Below, piece after piece: positions 46,601 to 54,800 of a DNA stretch of 64,000 nt (the first letter of the stretch is position 1; each line of letters begins with the position of its first letter). The notes beneath the pieces are model-generated. The model searched no databases, was not told the DNA's origin, and saw only the letters and a program-made list of their open reading frames with translations. The stretch spans positions 332,501 to 396,500 of the forward strand of contig CAUYUJ010011570.1 in the NCBI GenBank assembly GCA_963575745.1, given 5' to 3'. A program made the translations under genes and the position numbers. Source of the stretch: Prorocentrum cordatum (Eukaryota > Sar > Dinophyceae > Prorocentrales > Prorocentraceae).

Positions 46601-49600
46601 GCCAGGTGGACGAGTAGGTAGCTTGGCCATTGCACGATCAATTTTAGGAGCATAGCATGGCGTTACCAATCCATTATGGTATACATCGGATGGTGCACTC
46701 AGACCATTGTTGTAATAGTTTTGCGTATCCGTAACGCTGTCGTCGGTGTATTGTCCCAGAACTGCACTGCCAATTTTGGACCAATCGTTGTGAATCATCA
46801 TCCACTCCGTCTTCAGTATCATAGTAGTAAAGTTTGATGGTGGACATTTGCGGTCTGATCCTGGGATCGTCGCATTCAAATGATCATGTAGTCCACGAAC
46901 ACTATCTTGTACTGAAGGATTACGATTGAAAAGACTGGAAATCATACACATAGCACGCATGAAAGATAGCCACGGCGTAGCTGTGAACGCGTTGTACTCG
47001 TAGTTGGCGTTGCCGCCGACGGATCCACTCTCAGTGCTGGCCCATTTCTTAGCCTCGACGGACGCGAAGCGGGCAAGTTCACGGATAGAAGACTCGTCGG
47101 GTACTCGAAGATCAAATTCTCCGCTCCGATCGGCACGCCGTTGATGTATGCATATGTAACCATCTTCGGGATCACGAGGACGACCAGTTTGAGCGTGGTA
47201 CGCAAAGCCCACGCGGTCATCGTCCCTGGCGTTCGGGTCGTACTCCTTGTCGTAGCCGATGGGCCAGCCGACGAGGTTGAGCGGCTGTGCCTGATCCATC
47301 TCGTGGATGGAGGGGTCGGGATTAGAACCGATCTCACTTATGTTCGCCTCGCAAGCGGCAAACAAGATGCTTGTAAGCTTTGTAGCTCGAGTCGTAAAAT
47401 TGCTGCGGTGTGAACGAATAATCAATGTCCTAACTCTCTCTGCATCTCGTTGAGGTGAGGGAGGATGGCGAGGATGTCTACCGTGCGGTGAACGTGCGCG
47501 TGAACGAGGTGTGCGCGACGCAGTATCTGCGGCTGGTACGCCATAGTGGTACATGCATGCACATAGTCCCTCATGGTTAGCTTGTCCAACACACTGAAAT
47601 CCGCATTCTGATCCTACCTCGCCCCATCTTTCTTTTTCCGTCAGCAATATCTTGCATATTTCTGGGCATCCATTCACTTTAGGAGGTTCCGCTTCATGAG
47701 GTAAACCATCGGGCCTCCGAGGCCCTCGTATCGGCGGACATTGTATCGGAGTAACAGGAAAAATAAGCGAGTGTTCCAAGAGGTCCTTCCAAAGGTCTGC
47801 TTTCTTGGTCTCGAAATGTTTGGTCATCATATCTGCGATCTGCTCTTTTGTTCCTACATATTTAAGCTCGATATGTTCAATTTGACATGTTTCGCATATC
47901 CAATCCAGATTGATACGATGAGTACGATGAAGATGACGAAGTGCTGGTGTACGTCCCTTTTGGACAATTTTGATAACGGCCTGGTTATCCTCCAAGACGA
48001 TAAGTCGTACTTTCGGTGCACTGATCTCTGGAGCTGGCTCTGGATCCACGTGTAGTACGGTACCTTCATGGGATATTGTACGTCTCTTTGGAGTCGTAGG
48101 TAAATCCGTGTTTAGCGGTAGTTGCCTACGGCCAGGAGAAGATCCCCGAGCAGGGGGTGCCTTGCGAGGCGATGGTTTACGCTTCTTTTTGGCTGCCAAT
48201 GTAGGACACATCGCCGGGTCAACGTGTCGATGGCAACTCAGGCATGCATTCTTCTCTTTGCATGTTTTGGCAACTCCCACCACGGCTTCCCAGAATGATA
48301 GTAGTGGTAACCCTTCCAGTCGTAGTGCGGAATCGAGAGCAACGATCTCCGATTCAGTAGATGAATGTGAAACAACCGTTTGTTTCTTACATACAGCGTT
48401 GACTGGAAAGAACGTATTGGGTCCAACAAGCGCAGCAAAAACACCAGTAGTGGATTTGGATGATGTAATGCAATCAGCGAACGAGGCGTCAGTGAACAGC
48501 ATGATGGATAACTTGTCTGATGAATCGCCTATCCATCCGTGTAAGCAGTGTGTACGCGTCGTTTTGATGTAGCATATCAACCGATGTAGACGTTTGTCAC
48601 ATGTAGTATTCCATTTGGTAATTTCTCTGGCCAACATACATACCGGATGTAGAAGATCGAAACGACAGCAACGTGCCAAGTACAGGATCTTCATTAGTAC
48701 ACTTGCCGCGTCCTGGCCGAGAACGCCCTCGTCTGAATAGTCGGACTCAGTGAAGGAGGTGTCCTCGATGCCAGGGGTCTCTGCGTCGGGTAGATCATGG
48801 TATGTGGCGGGTATGGTATTGGTAGAAGTTGTGTCGATCGATTTTGCTGGGCTGGATGATCTTGTCCGTGCGTTGAGCACACTAGTAGGTCTGGCGACCG
48901 ACCCGGAGGAAGATGGCGATTTGGATCGCGAAGCCCTCGGCGAGTCGGATCGTTTCCGACGTGACCCTTTTCCCTGGGCGCGCTTGGAGGCGCATTCCAG
49001 GTACCGCTCAATGCACTGATCTGTAAAACCAAGCATGTCATGTCGAATACCACGAACGTGTTTTGCCGTATTGTATTCTTTCTCGTTGTGTGCAGGTAGC
49101 ATAGGGCGTATTGTGGACATTCTTTTGTCGAAGATGCTCTGCGGTACGTCATATGCTTGTTGTCCACAACCCAAATATTGTGAGTATGGAGTAGGTGGAT
49201 CCAAATCGATACCGCTTTTACGAATATAATCCCAGCCAGTCTGTAGATTATGAGCTGGGCCGGCCAATTTGAAATCGTCCACATATACTGAAAGTATCAG
49301 TCCCAGTTTGTTGTGTCTCCATACACATTCCCATCCTGAAATAGGCTCGAAACCGACGCTTTCCAAGCATGTACGGCATTTTCGTTCCCAAAAGACACCT
49401 GCAAGAGGGTGTCCGTATAGTGCCAATCGCAATCGGCACACTGGGTTATTGTATTTTGACCATGATGTCGGTTGTCGCCATTTAGGTATAGTAATCCAAG
49501 TATCAACTGGATCAATTCGTCCGTCGCCGTATAATAATGCCTGCGTGTAAGCTCCAGGTGCGTCACTTTGCTCTCCCGCATATTGCGGTAATAATGCAGT

Positions 49601-49867
49601 AGCATCGCAAAGTTTGGAAGCCTCTATATGCGAAGCACTGGAAGCGGCGTCGGCGAATATGGCGGCCAAACCAGTTTCATCTTTGCCTGTATTGCCCTGA
49701 ACCACCACTCTGCCCTTGAATTTACGTAGATCAGGAGGAAGTTCTTCATGTTTGACTGAAGATAATTCCAATATATTGAAGAAATGCACCTTTGTTCCAT
49801 TGCGAATAGCTTGTGACTCAATGTCAGCCTTTTCTGCAACGGTCTCCAACATCCATGTTTGTTTCAT
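43355..49867 (-). CDS. pol: Reverse transcriptase and RNase H with a long C-terminal extension
   Basis: The frame is open from 49912; the first methionine is at 49867 (2170 residues). RT: KGRVVVQGN, DAPGAYTQALL and the catalytic YVDDFKLAG near residue 195. An RS-rich insert follows near 300-370. RNase H runs from LFTDASFAD (near 457) through STESEIVALD and EDNQAVIK to ADMMTKHF (near 680), with a basic insert of about 80 residues between the Glu and third Asp motifs. After RNase H comes a Cys/His cluster (C-x3-C-x6-H-x3-C-x-C), then about 1250 residues without assignable function. Within these, VVWSANDIACVN (near 1466) and LPSDHWVDTYD (near 1567) loosely resemble SGNH-hydrolase blocks; that is a weak guess. 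The last 120 residues hold the N-terminal lobe of a Tpt1/KptA domain (MSKDITTMLRHE), broken at the A6 run 43388-43393. The frame ends at TGA. Confidence 0.92.
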   Translation of the reverse strand: MKQTWMLETVAEKADIESQAIRNGTKVHFFNILELSSVKHEELPPDLRKFKGRVVVQGNTGKDETGLAAIFADAASSASHIEASKLCDATALLPQYAGEQSDAPGAYTQALLYGDGRIDPVDTWITIPKWRQPTSWSKYNNPVCRLRLALYGHPLAGVFWERKCRTCLESVGFEPISGWECVWRHNKLGLILSVYVDDFKLAGPAHNLQTGWDYIRKSGIDLDPPTPYSQYLGCGQQAYDVPQSIFDKRMSTIRPMLPAHNEKEYNTAKHVRGIRHDMLGFTDQCIERYLECASKRAQGKGSRRKRSDSPRASRSKSPSSSGSVARPTSVLNARTRSSSPAKSIDTTSTNTIPATYHDLPDAETPGIEDTSFTESDYSDEGVLGQDAASVLMKILYLARCCRFDLLHPVCMLAREITKWNTTCDKRLHRLICYIKTTRTHCLHGWIGDSSDKLSIMLFTDASFADCITSSKSTTGVFAALVGPNTFFPVNAVCKKQTVVSHSSTESEIVALDSALRLEGLPLLSFWEAVVGVAKTCKEKNACLSCHRHVDPAMCPTLAAKKKRKPSPRKAPPARGSSPGRRQLPLNTDLPTTPKRRTISHEGTVLHVDPEPAPEISAPKVRLIVLEDNQAVIKIVQKGRTPALRHLHRTHRINLDWICETCQIEHIELKYVGTKEQIADMMTKHFETKKADLWKDLLEHSLIFPVTPIQCPPIRGPRRPDGLPHEAEPPKVNGCPEICKILLTEKERWGEVGSECGFQCVGQANHEGLCACMYHYGVPAADTASRTPRSRARSPHGRHPRHPPSPQRDAERVRTLIIRSHRSNFTTRATKLTSILFAACEANISEIGSNPDPSIHEMDQAQPLNLVGWPIGYDKEYDPNARDDDRVGFAYHAQTGRPRDPEDGYICIHQRRADRSGEFDLRVPDESSIRELARFASVEAKKWASTESGSVGGNANYEYNAFTATPWLSFMRAMCMISSLFNRNPSVQDSVRGLHDHLNATIPGSDRKCPPSNFTTMILKTEWMMIHNDWSKIGSAVLGQYTDDSVTDTQNYYNNGLSAPSDVYHNGLVTPCYAPKIDRAMAKLPTRPPGIARTSDTSGHIGHIVEDNLVTNTRAFSDLTQTMKFRRKLTTWLIARGGFGSIGSNSKTVATPSDHTNGWVAILDDPQETERTYRWTPYNEGNDFFGDAADHMGSNDPGMTPGNDVDPFELDHAKYSAFCGGRLVSTLLSDNGWHSLVQEDLGIPLHHAFGPSGHAYRWTNLYTDSTWIMHAKKGAEGAKHKKYPTFGIDELNAAQKRIDLAKASTTALVPLFMPCLNRAEYMGGATLEHLSTMIRDDIMMWAFSFGNYREWFRQNDTPIGQDCVLLPEAGYEGVRYGMEELRKQRFEKEESRINALLNNQFANTLEQRNMISKIREARGLMFQSDNASIKKWRELNETIWEHWANDFPSSIKQRHYHRGLNAMVVWSANDIACVNPGQNTIDMRRHHSRAPTNVHELQKMECEGGVPTLMPVHVLVDVSRFVDVMQYFRCPTVMGPGKAAQWGVHPNFDHHTSDLITIMQNRGITVLPSDHWVDTYDRVAPQARHAKQNNHNMAMLTTQSCDAVCYRNFFALIHSLPSQPYPFRPPLLTSVTDNQAYTQAKEIMAALDFREKLTNEWKRDLSLTTLMTQTANEMAHCAWMASCAEGTLPASLPAETGDTTEPTPGRSTRTPATDPSDPDQTLPDNDPWVMAYNDLFQYLMLLIKEYPGAWASWHSLEKDELLEPKIVKTVEDAHAVVTWVVFEQFLRQIKELGGDDNATKSRLIAEENRLSSHRIGPAAENEKNIEACKTFFKQNALDRVALGHDPNVPTAVWRAADDTAQPAPPGPLPDPLQPGPQSIKASQPSTPEPKAEQQPADQLPKAEAVPIPDDGTDLEAMELEATPAEGEPSPHEMNILSWQDSCERSMREDTSKLGIFDNSCTIREWKLQYGIKDEHPYMCPMLRGTKATNGFACIEDQEWYEQLLHDDSVIAHAPDIAQSGCFPEWKWIPLPHYDDVRYGPELIDEEWLGTNKYMSKDITTMLRHEIHYKKFWINQFHDRRINIWGKTTKNDWKIPNNWKSFKEMVQWKFRDRKDRHNGPSMEAAVAHFKKDGENDGYTDWNDFYPIFIIRAFQKHIDPQKKQNRDIRQADS

Positions 49868-49912
49868 CTCCGATCTCTCGAATTCTTTTCGTAGGGCTTC
49901 TTGTGCACGTGG

Positions 49913-51154
49913 TTATGCGGCAACTTCTTTCTTACTCAGGTTTCTGGTAACTAATGCTGGGCGTGACCATGTCGAATCTGGTATTTTATCTCTGTGTGCC
50001 GGCATGTAGTTGGTCTCACGTGGCATGGTTGGTATTGCTACCGACTGGGTGAACTTGCGTATGAGCGGGTTCAAAGTCCCAAAGTCGGATCCCTCACTAT
50101 CCACAAATACCAAAGCACGTTCTTCTCCATCGTGCTGTTGTGTTAGTTGACGGTAGTATAGTACCGTGGTAATGTCACGTGGCCCACCAGGTAATTTGGC
50201 ATACAGTATTTCTTTGTTTGTCACGCCTTTGACATTCTCGTCGCGGATGACGTCGCCGTTGTCAGTGTCGTATGTAATCCGTCGTTCCACAGCATTCCAT
50301 GTGGGTCCGCCTGATGTAGTAGTACGGAAATTGTTGACCTGTTTATCCTGTCTTGTCCACACTCTCAATGCAGCACGATCACGAATTTCACGGGCTCGTT
50401 TAACGTCGTTGGCGTAATCGATCTCTTTCTTTTGCTGTCCACGAGAGAGTGTTTTCCAATGCTCGGGGAGAACATGATCAGGGCGTGTAGTAGTCTGCAC
50501 ACGTGTCTCGCGTCCACGAACCACCATTTTGCCGTCTGGCGTTATTTTTGGAAGCTCATAGAACTGAATCGTGCCTGTCCACGGCTCGCTCAGCTCCCTG
50601 TGGTCGTTGGCGCTAACACCATCCCAAACATCTCGGAAGTTACTTTCGCCCTCGAAAGTAGAAGTCGTTTTGAAATCTCGTGTCACGTCGAGTTGGTCAA
50701 CAGGTACTGGTAGATTCATGACGTCGTCCGTTGGAATGAATAGTTTCTTTCTTGGGGTACGAATGTGTCCGATGACGCAATATCCACGCTGTTCCCAGTA
50801 GTCTGGCTCCGGCGCTGGTGCAGCAACTTCGGAAGCCGATGTCTGGATATCAATAGCGTTACCTTCCGTTGTCATCATGGACGGATCATCCCATTCCTTA
50901 GGGTAAGAAAGTGGAGGATCAGGCATTGGCTTGTCACCCAAGGGGCGAGAAGTAGATGCCTTCACCTCGCCGTGTGCCTCAGGGTTATGATGTCGCAGAG
51001 TACCATCTTTCACGGGGTAGGTGAACTTGCCATCAAGAATGATGATGTCTTTGACTCTGTGCACATGACACAGATCACCATCAGGATTCTTGGCGTATGT
51101 AGCCGTGTCCAAAACAAGGTAGTCACCTGACCATCGTCCACCAGAGTGTAAGTG
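49913..51154 (-). CDS. Integrase C-terminal part and linker to reverse transcriptase
   Basis: This continues the integrase frame directly after the TAA at 51155-51157; the first methionine is at 51112. The start (GGRWSGDYLVLD) matches the end of copia integrase. The following roughly 380 residues are a charged linker of the kind between integrase and RT in copia polyproteins, with no motif I can name. It ends at TAA 49913-49915, and the RT frame continues in the same register after it (PRAQEALRKEF). It is therefore best read as the middle of one polyprotein interrupted by two nonsense codons, not as an independent gene. Confidence 0.75.
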   Translation of the reverse strand, partial: HLHSGGRWSGDYLVLDTATYAKNPDGDLCHVHRVKDIIILDGKFTYPVKDGTLRHHNPEAHGEVKASTSRPLGDKPMPDPPLSYPKEWDDPSMMTTEGNAIDIQTSASEVAAPAPEPDYWEQRGYCVIGHIRTPRKKLFIPTDDVMNLPVPVDQLDVTRDFKTTSTFEGESNFRDVWDGVSANDHRELSEPWTGTIQFYELPKITPDGKMVVRGRETRVQTTTRPDHVLPEHWKTLSRGQQKKEIDYANDVKRAREIRDRAALRVWTRQDKQVNNFRTTTSGGPTWNAVERRITYDTDNGDVIRDENVKGVTNKEILYAKLPGGPRDITTVLYYRQLTQQHDGEERALVFVDSEGSDFGTLNPLIRKFTQSVAIPTMPRETNYMPAHRDKIPDSTWSRPALVTRNLSKKEVAA

Positions 51155-51868
51155 TTATCCCATGAATAACCCTTCCCGAGTGTTTTCTTTAAAGTTTGCA
51201 GTCTCGTTGTTAATCTCGGGGTTGAGGCATTTCCAAAATATCCGAGCACCGAATGGTATGCAGTGCCCAGGAAAGCTTTCGCCAAATCTTATTTCATGAG
51301 CTGTCTTTTCTGCATGCTCCTCTTTGAGGGCAGCAACGCCCGTGGATGTATGCGCAAAGTTGTGTCCACAGCAAAAGGCTCGCATAACCTCTTTGCACCA
51401 TTCGTGTCCCAGACCAGACATATGTAACACAACTCTGGTACCAAGGATGACAATTTTGACAACCCGCTCAATCAATCCATTTGTCTGTGGACGATGTGGC
51501 GTACTCGTGTCGTGTCTCCATCCCAATTGGCGGCAAGCTTTCTGAAGCTCTCCAGAATTGTCTGTGTAGATATGCTTCACCTCATCGTTCGCGGCGATGA
51601 ACTGTTGAAAGGATGCCTTTGTAGTAGCTGCGTCTTTGTGTAGCGCTGGGTAGGCCATGAAGATGCCAGTATATCTGTCAAGGACAACAAGTGCATATTC
51701 GTCGCCATGTTTGTCCGCGGCATCGTCTTTGGCCAGTACGATCACCGAACTTCTTCGGGACAAAAGCTTCGTAAGCGTTATCCTCTTCGGTGGGGTCTGC
51801 CGGTGGATGTGGTTTGCGCTGTCGTCTACACGGGGCATTCTGTGCCATCGTACGAGAACAGATCTCAC
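51155..51868 (-). pseudogene. Integrase catalytic core, frame-shifted and ended by an in-frame TAA
   Basis: Homology starts near 51755, one frame (+1) away from the upstream Gag-protease frame; sequence before that is overlap. The core has HGDEYALVVLDRYTG, the second catalytic Asp in IYTDNSGE, and RPQTNGLIER, which holds the catalytic Glu. Where copia relatives carry the first Asp (an ADH-type motif after FGD), the sequence is shortened exactly at the frame change, so that residue may be lost. The frame ends at TAA 51155-51157 in GLFMG-stop-HLHSGG. Related elements have an aromatic residue there as I remember them, and reading continues in the same frame beyond the stop. It acts in the nucleus to insert the cDNA. 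As written this copy should be unable to make integrase, unless recoding occurs. Confidence 0.85.
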
Positions 51869-54800
51869 AGTCGGGATGTTTTGGGCTGTGAGTCATGTAA
51901 TGCATCGGGTCGATCGGTCTCTTTTGTCTGTTGGGCAGAACTCGATCGTTGTCTGGATGCGTTCGTGTGGGTGTCTCTGTCGGTATGTCGTTGTCTGCTT
52001 GAGCTATATCGGACCCCCCGCATTGTGGAGGAGAACACTGCATCTGAGACGTAGGCGAGTCGGTGGTCGTGTCCACGTTGGTCTCGTCTGTTCTTGTGTC
52101 GGGAGGTTCTTCGACCGTGATGGTCCGTGCTCCTCCTCCCTCTCCGACATGTGGTCTCTTGGGGCAGGTCCCTATGTGGGGTCGTAGCTCGTCTGCAGTG
52201 GTTGGTTGCTCTGTAGTTTTGCAGCACCAACAAGTGTCGTTACAGCGGGCGGATGAACGCTTTCGCTGACGACGGCGGGGTGCTGACGAAGTGCATAAAC
52301 GTGGTGGTGGTATCCGTGTTAAGTCGTCAAGTCGTAACTCTGGCACTCGATTGTTGACTGGAATCTTATACCATTGGCCCCCCGGATCCTGAAGCATGTA
52401 GCCCAGCTCAGGATCCCAAAGCTGTCGAAAGCCATCAACCTCGATCAATTTTCCAACTGATAGTAATGATGGGCAGTCTGGTAAAGCAAGGGCTGAACTA
52501 TGCAGTCCAACTTCGGGTAGCCGTATGTCGTAGTGCTCGTTGACGGTACGATCACCATTTGCAGTTTCCAGAATGTGCTCTTCGCGAATAGATATGCGAT
52601 CCGACTCGGCCTGCGTAAGTTCATGTTTTCCCTGAATATGATGGGCAGAACCACTGTCAAGAACCCAAGACCTTGTCAATGCTGCAGTCGAGCGTGGAGT
52701 GTCGACTTGCTTTGTCGTTGTTGTCGTCTGGGCAGTCTTTGATGACTGCTTGACAGTGTCGTCATGCTTTCGGATCGCAATTGGTGTGGCCACCGACTCT
52801 TTGTTGTGTCGGTAGTCGTACAGTTCGTCGTACCATAGGTGTGCCTCTTTTTGACATTCTCGTAAGGCCTCTGCACTATCATCCCACCATTTTTGTGGTA
52901 ATGGATCTGGTACTTTGACGATGCCACCCTCATTCGGCAGCTCTTTCCACCTGTCCAGTCTGGCTCTGCCAGATATGGTATGGAAATAATAGTCCACGTT
53001 GCGTACGTCGAAGCGTATCCGACGACGTATCTTGGTAGATGTCGTTGTGGCCTTGGTGTTGGCCATGAGGGTCTTGTCGCGGATGACGTAGCTGCGGTCT
53101 GAACGGCGTGAATGTCTAAAGTTGGCAGGAGAACGTGCTCTAGTGTTGGGTGAACCACGGGACGATCCGCGGCTCGGATACCGCTTGCCACGTCCTTTGT
53201 CACTGCCATATGATCGATCACGGCCGCGTGGACTGCCACGTCCGCCGCCACGATTGTCTCGTCCTCGGGAGGTAGATCTCGAAGATCTGTCGTAACAACG
53301 TCTCGATTGGCTGCGAGAGTCTTGGGACCTCCTGGATGTGGAACGGGATCGGTCGTATTGGCGTCGGTTGTCACGTCCCTGTCGTGAATCGCTTGCGTAG
53401 CGAAACCCCCCGCGTTGTGAAGACCGTTGGCTTCCTGATCCGCGGGATGGTGATCGGCCACGGCTGTCCTGGCTGGAAGTCCGTGGTCGACTCGGGCTTC
53501 GTTCAGGAGTCTTTGCACCAGGTGCGAGATGAGCGTATTTGCATTTGTCGCCTTTCGTGCACTTGTTCTGTGCGAAATCCTTGCGCTGTGCGACGTGCGG
53601 GTAGTTACACTTATCACCTCTGGTACATGTGTTGCGCTTGGCAAGATCGAAGCAGAACGGCCTTGATGCTGGCTTCTTGTGATTCGCAGGAGTGGACATA
53701 CTACGGCGGGGGTTGCCACCAGCCGTTGATGTTCTGGAAGATTTGTTGTTCTTCCAATCCCTGGAAAATGTATGTAAAGCCTTGCACCGCTCACCATTGC
53801 GACAATTGCCTTTCTTCCATGCAACGCACGCGTTAACCTGAGATCGTGTCTCGTGTTCGTACCGTAGCTTGTTTTGATTCTTCTCCAATTGTTTAATCTC
53901 CAGTACGTCCAGGACACGCTGTCGAAGCCAACCGTAGGTACGATTCGGGTCGCTCATCTTCATGCGCTGATACTCGTACATGTCTTGTTTCATCCATGCA
54001 TGTCTACGAATCTGCGTGCGGAATAGCGATTCCAATATCTTTGGATCGGGTACTTCTCGGCATTCCAAGAGTAAGGCGTCCCATTCGGTGATGAAACGTT
54101 GCAAACCTTCGTCTCTCATCCTCAGTTCTTTAAGGCGCTCGAAATCGTGCAGGTCGTCGTCGACGTCTGTCACTTTGTAGGACTGTAGGATATGCCAATA
54201 TATCTGGCGTCCTTTGAGCATGCGTCCTGCGTTGTGCTCTCTGGTCTCGATGAGCCTGATTTGGTAGCGTAAGTCTGAGGATAAGATGTCGCTCAGAGCG
54301 GTTGCGAGTTTGCAATCGATGCTCTCAAAGTCTCCACTGTCTTGTAAATCCTCGAATGTGCATTCGGGTTGTTCTGCCACGCATAGGAAGGCGTATGCTT
54401 TGGATGGTCGCCCTGAGGCGGCCCCGAAGTTCTTCCGCACTCTTTGCTGCCACTCCAGCAGCTGCGTGATCTTAGGCAAGACAGGTACACGGACGGTGTC
54501 TGACTCCTTGATAGGCGTCGTAGTATGGACCGACACCGCAGACGCTGGCTGTGAGGGTATCGGTGCACCGTCGATGGTTGGTTCTGTGCGCACAGGAGAC
54601 ACATGGCGTGTCTGTGCAGAAGCTGCCGCGGAGGCTGCTCCTGGAGATGTGCGTCGTTGTTGTCCTGCTGAAGCTTGTGGTGCTTCGGCGGACACTGCCG
54701 TCGGCCTGTGCGGGTCGGCTGCAGGTCGAAGGTGAATGTTGGTGTCGTTAGTGTGGTCGATCAGCTGATTCGTCCAGCTCGTCATGTCTTCTTGTATTTG

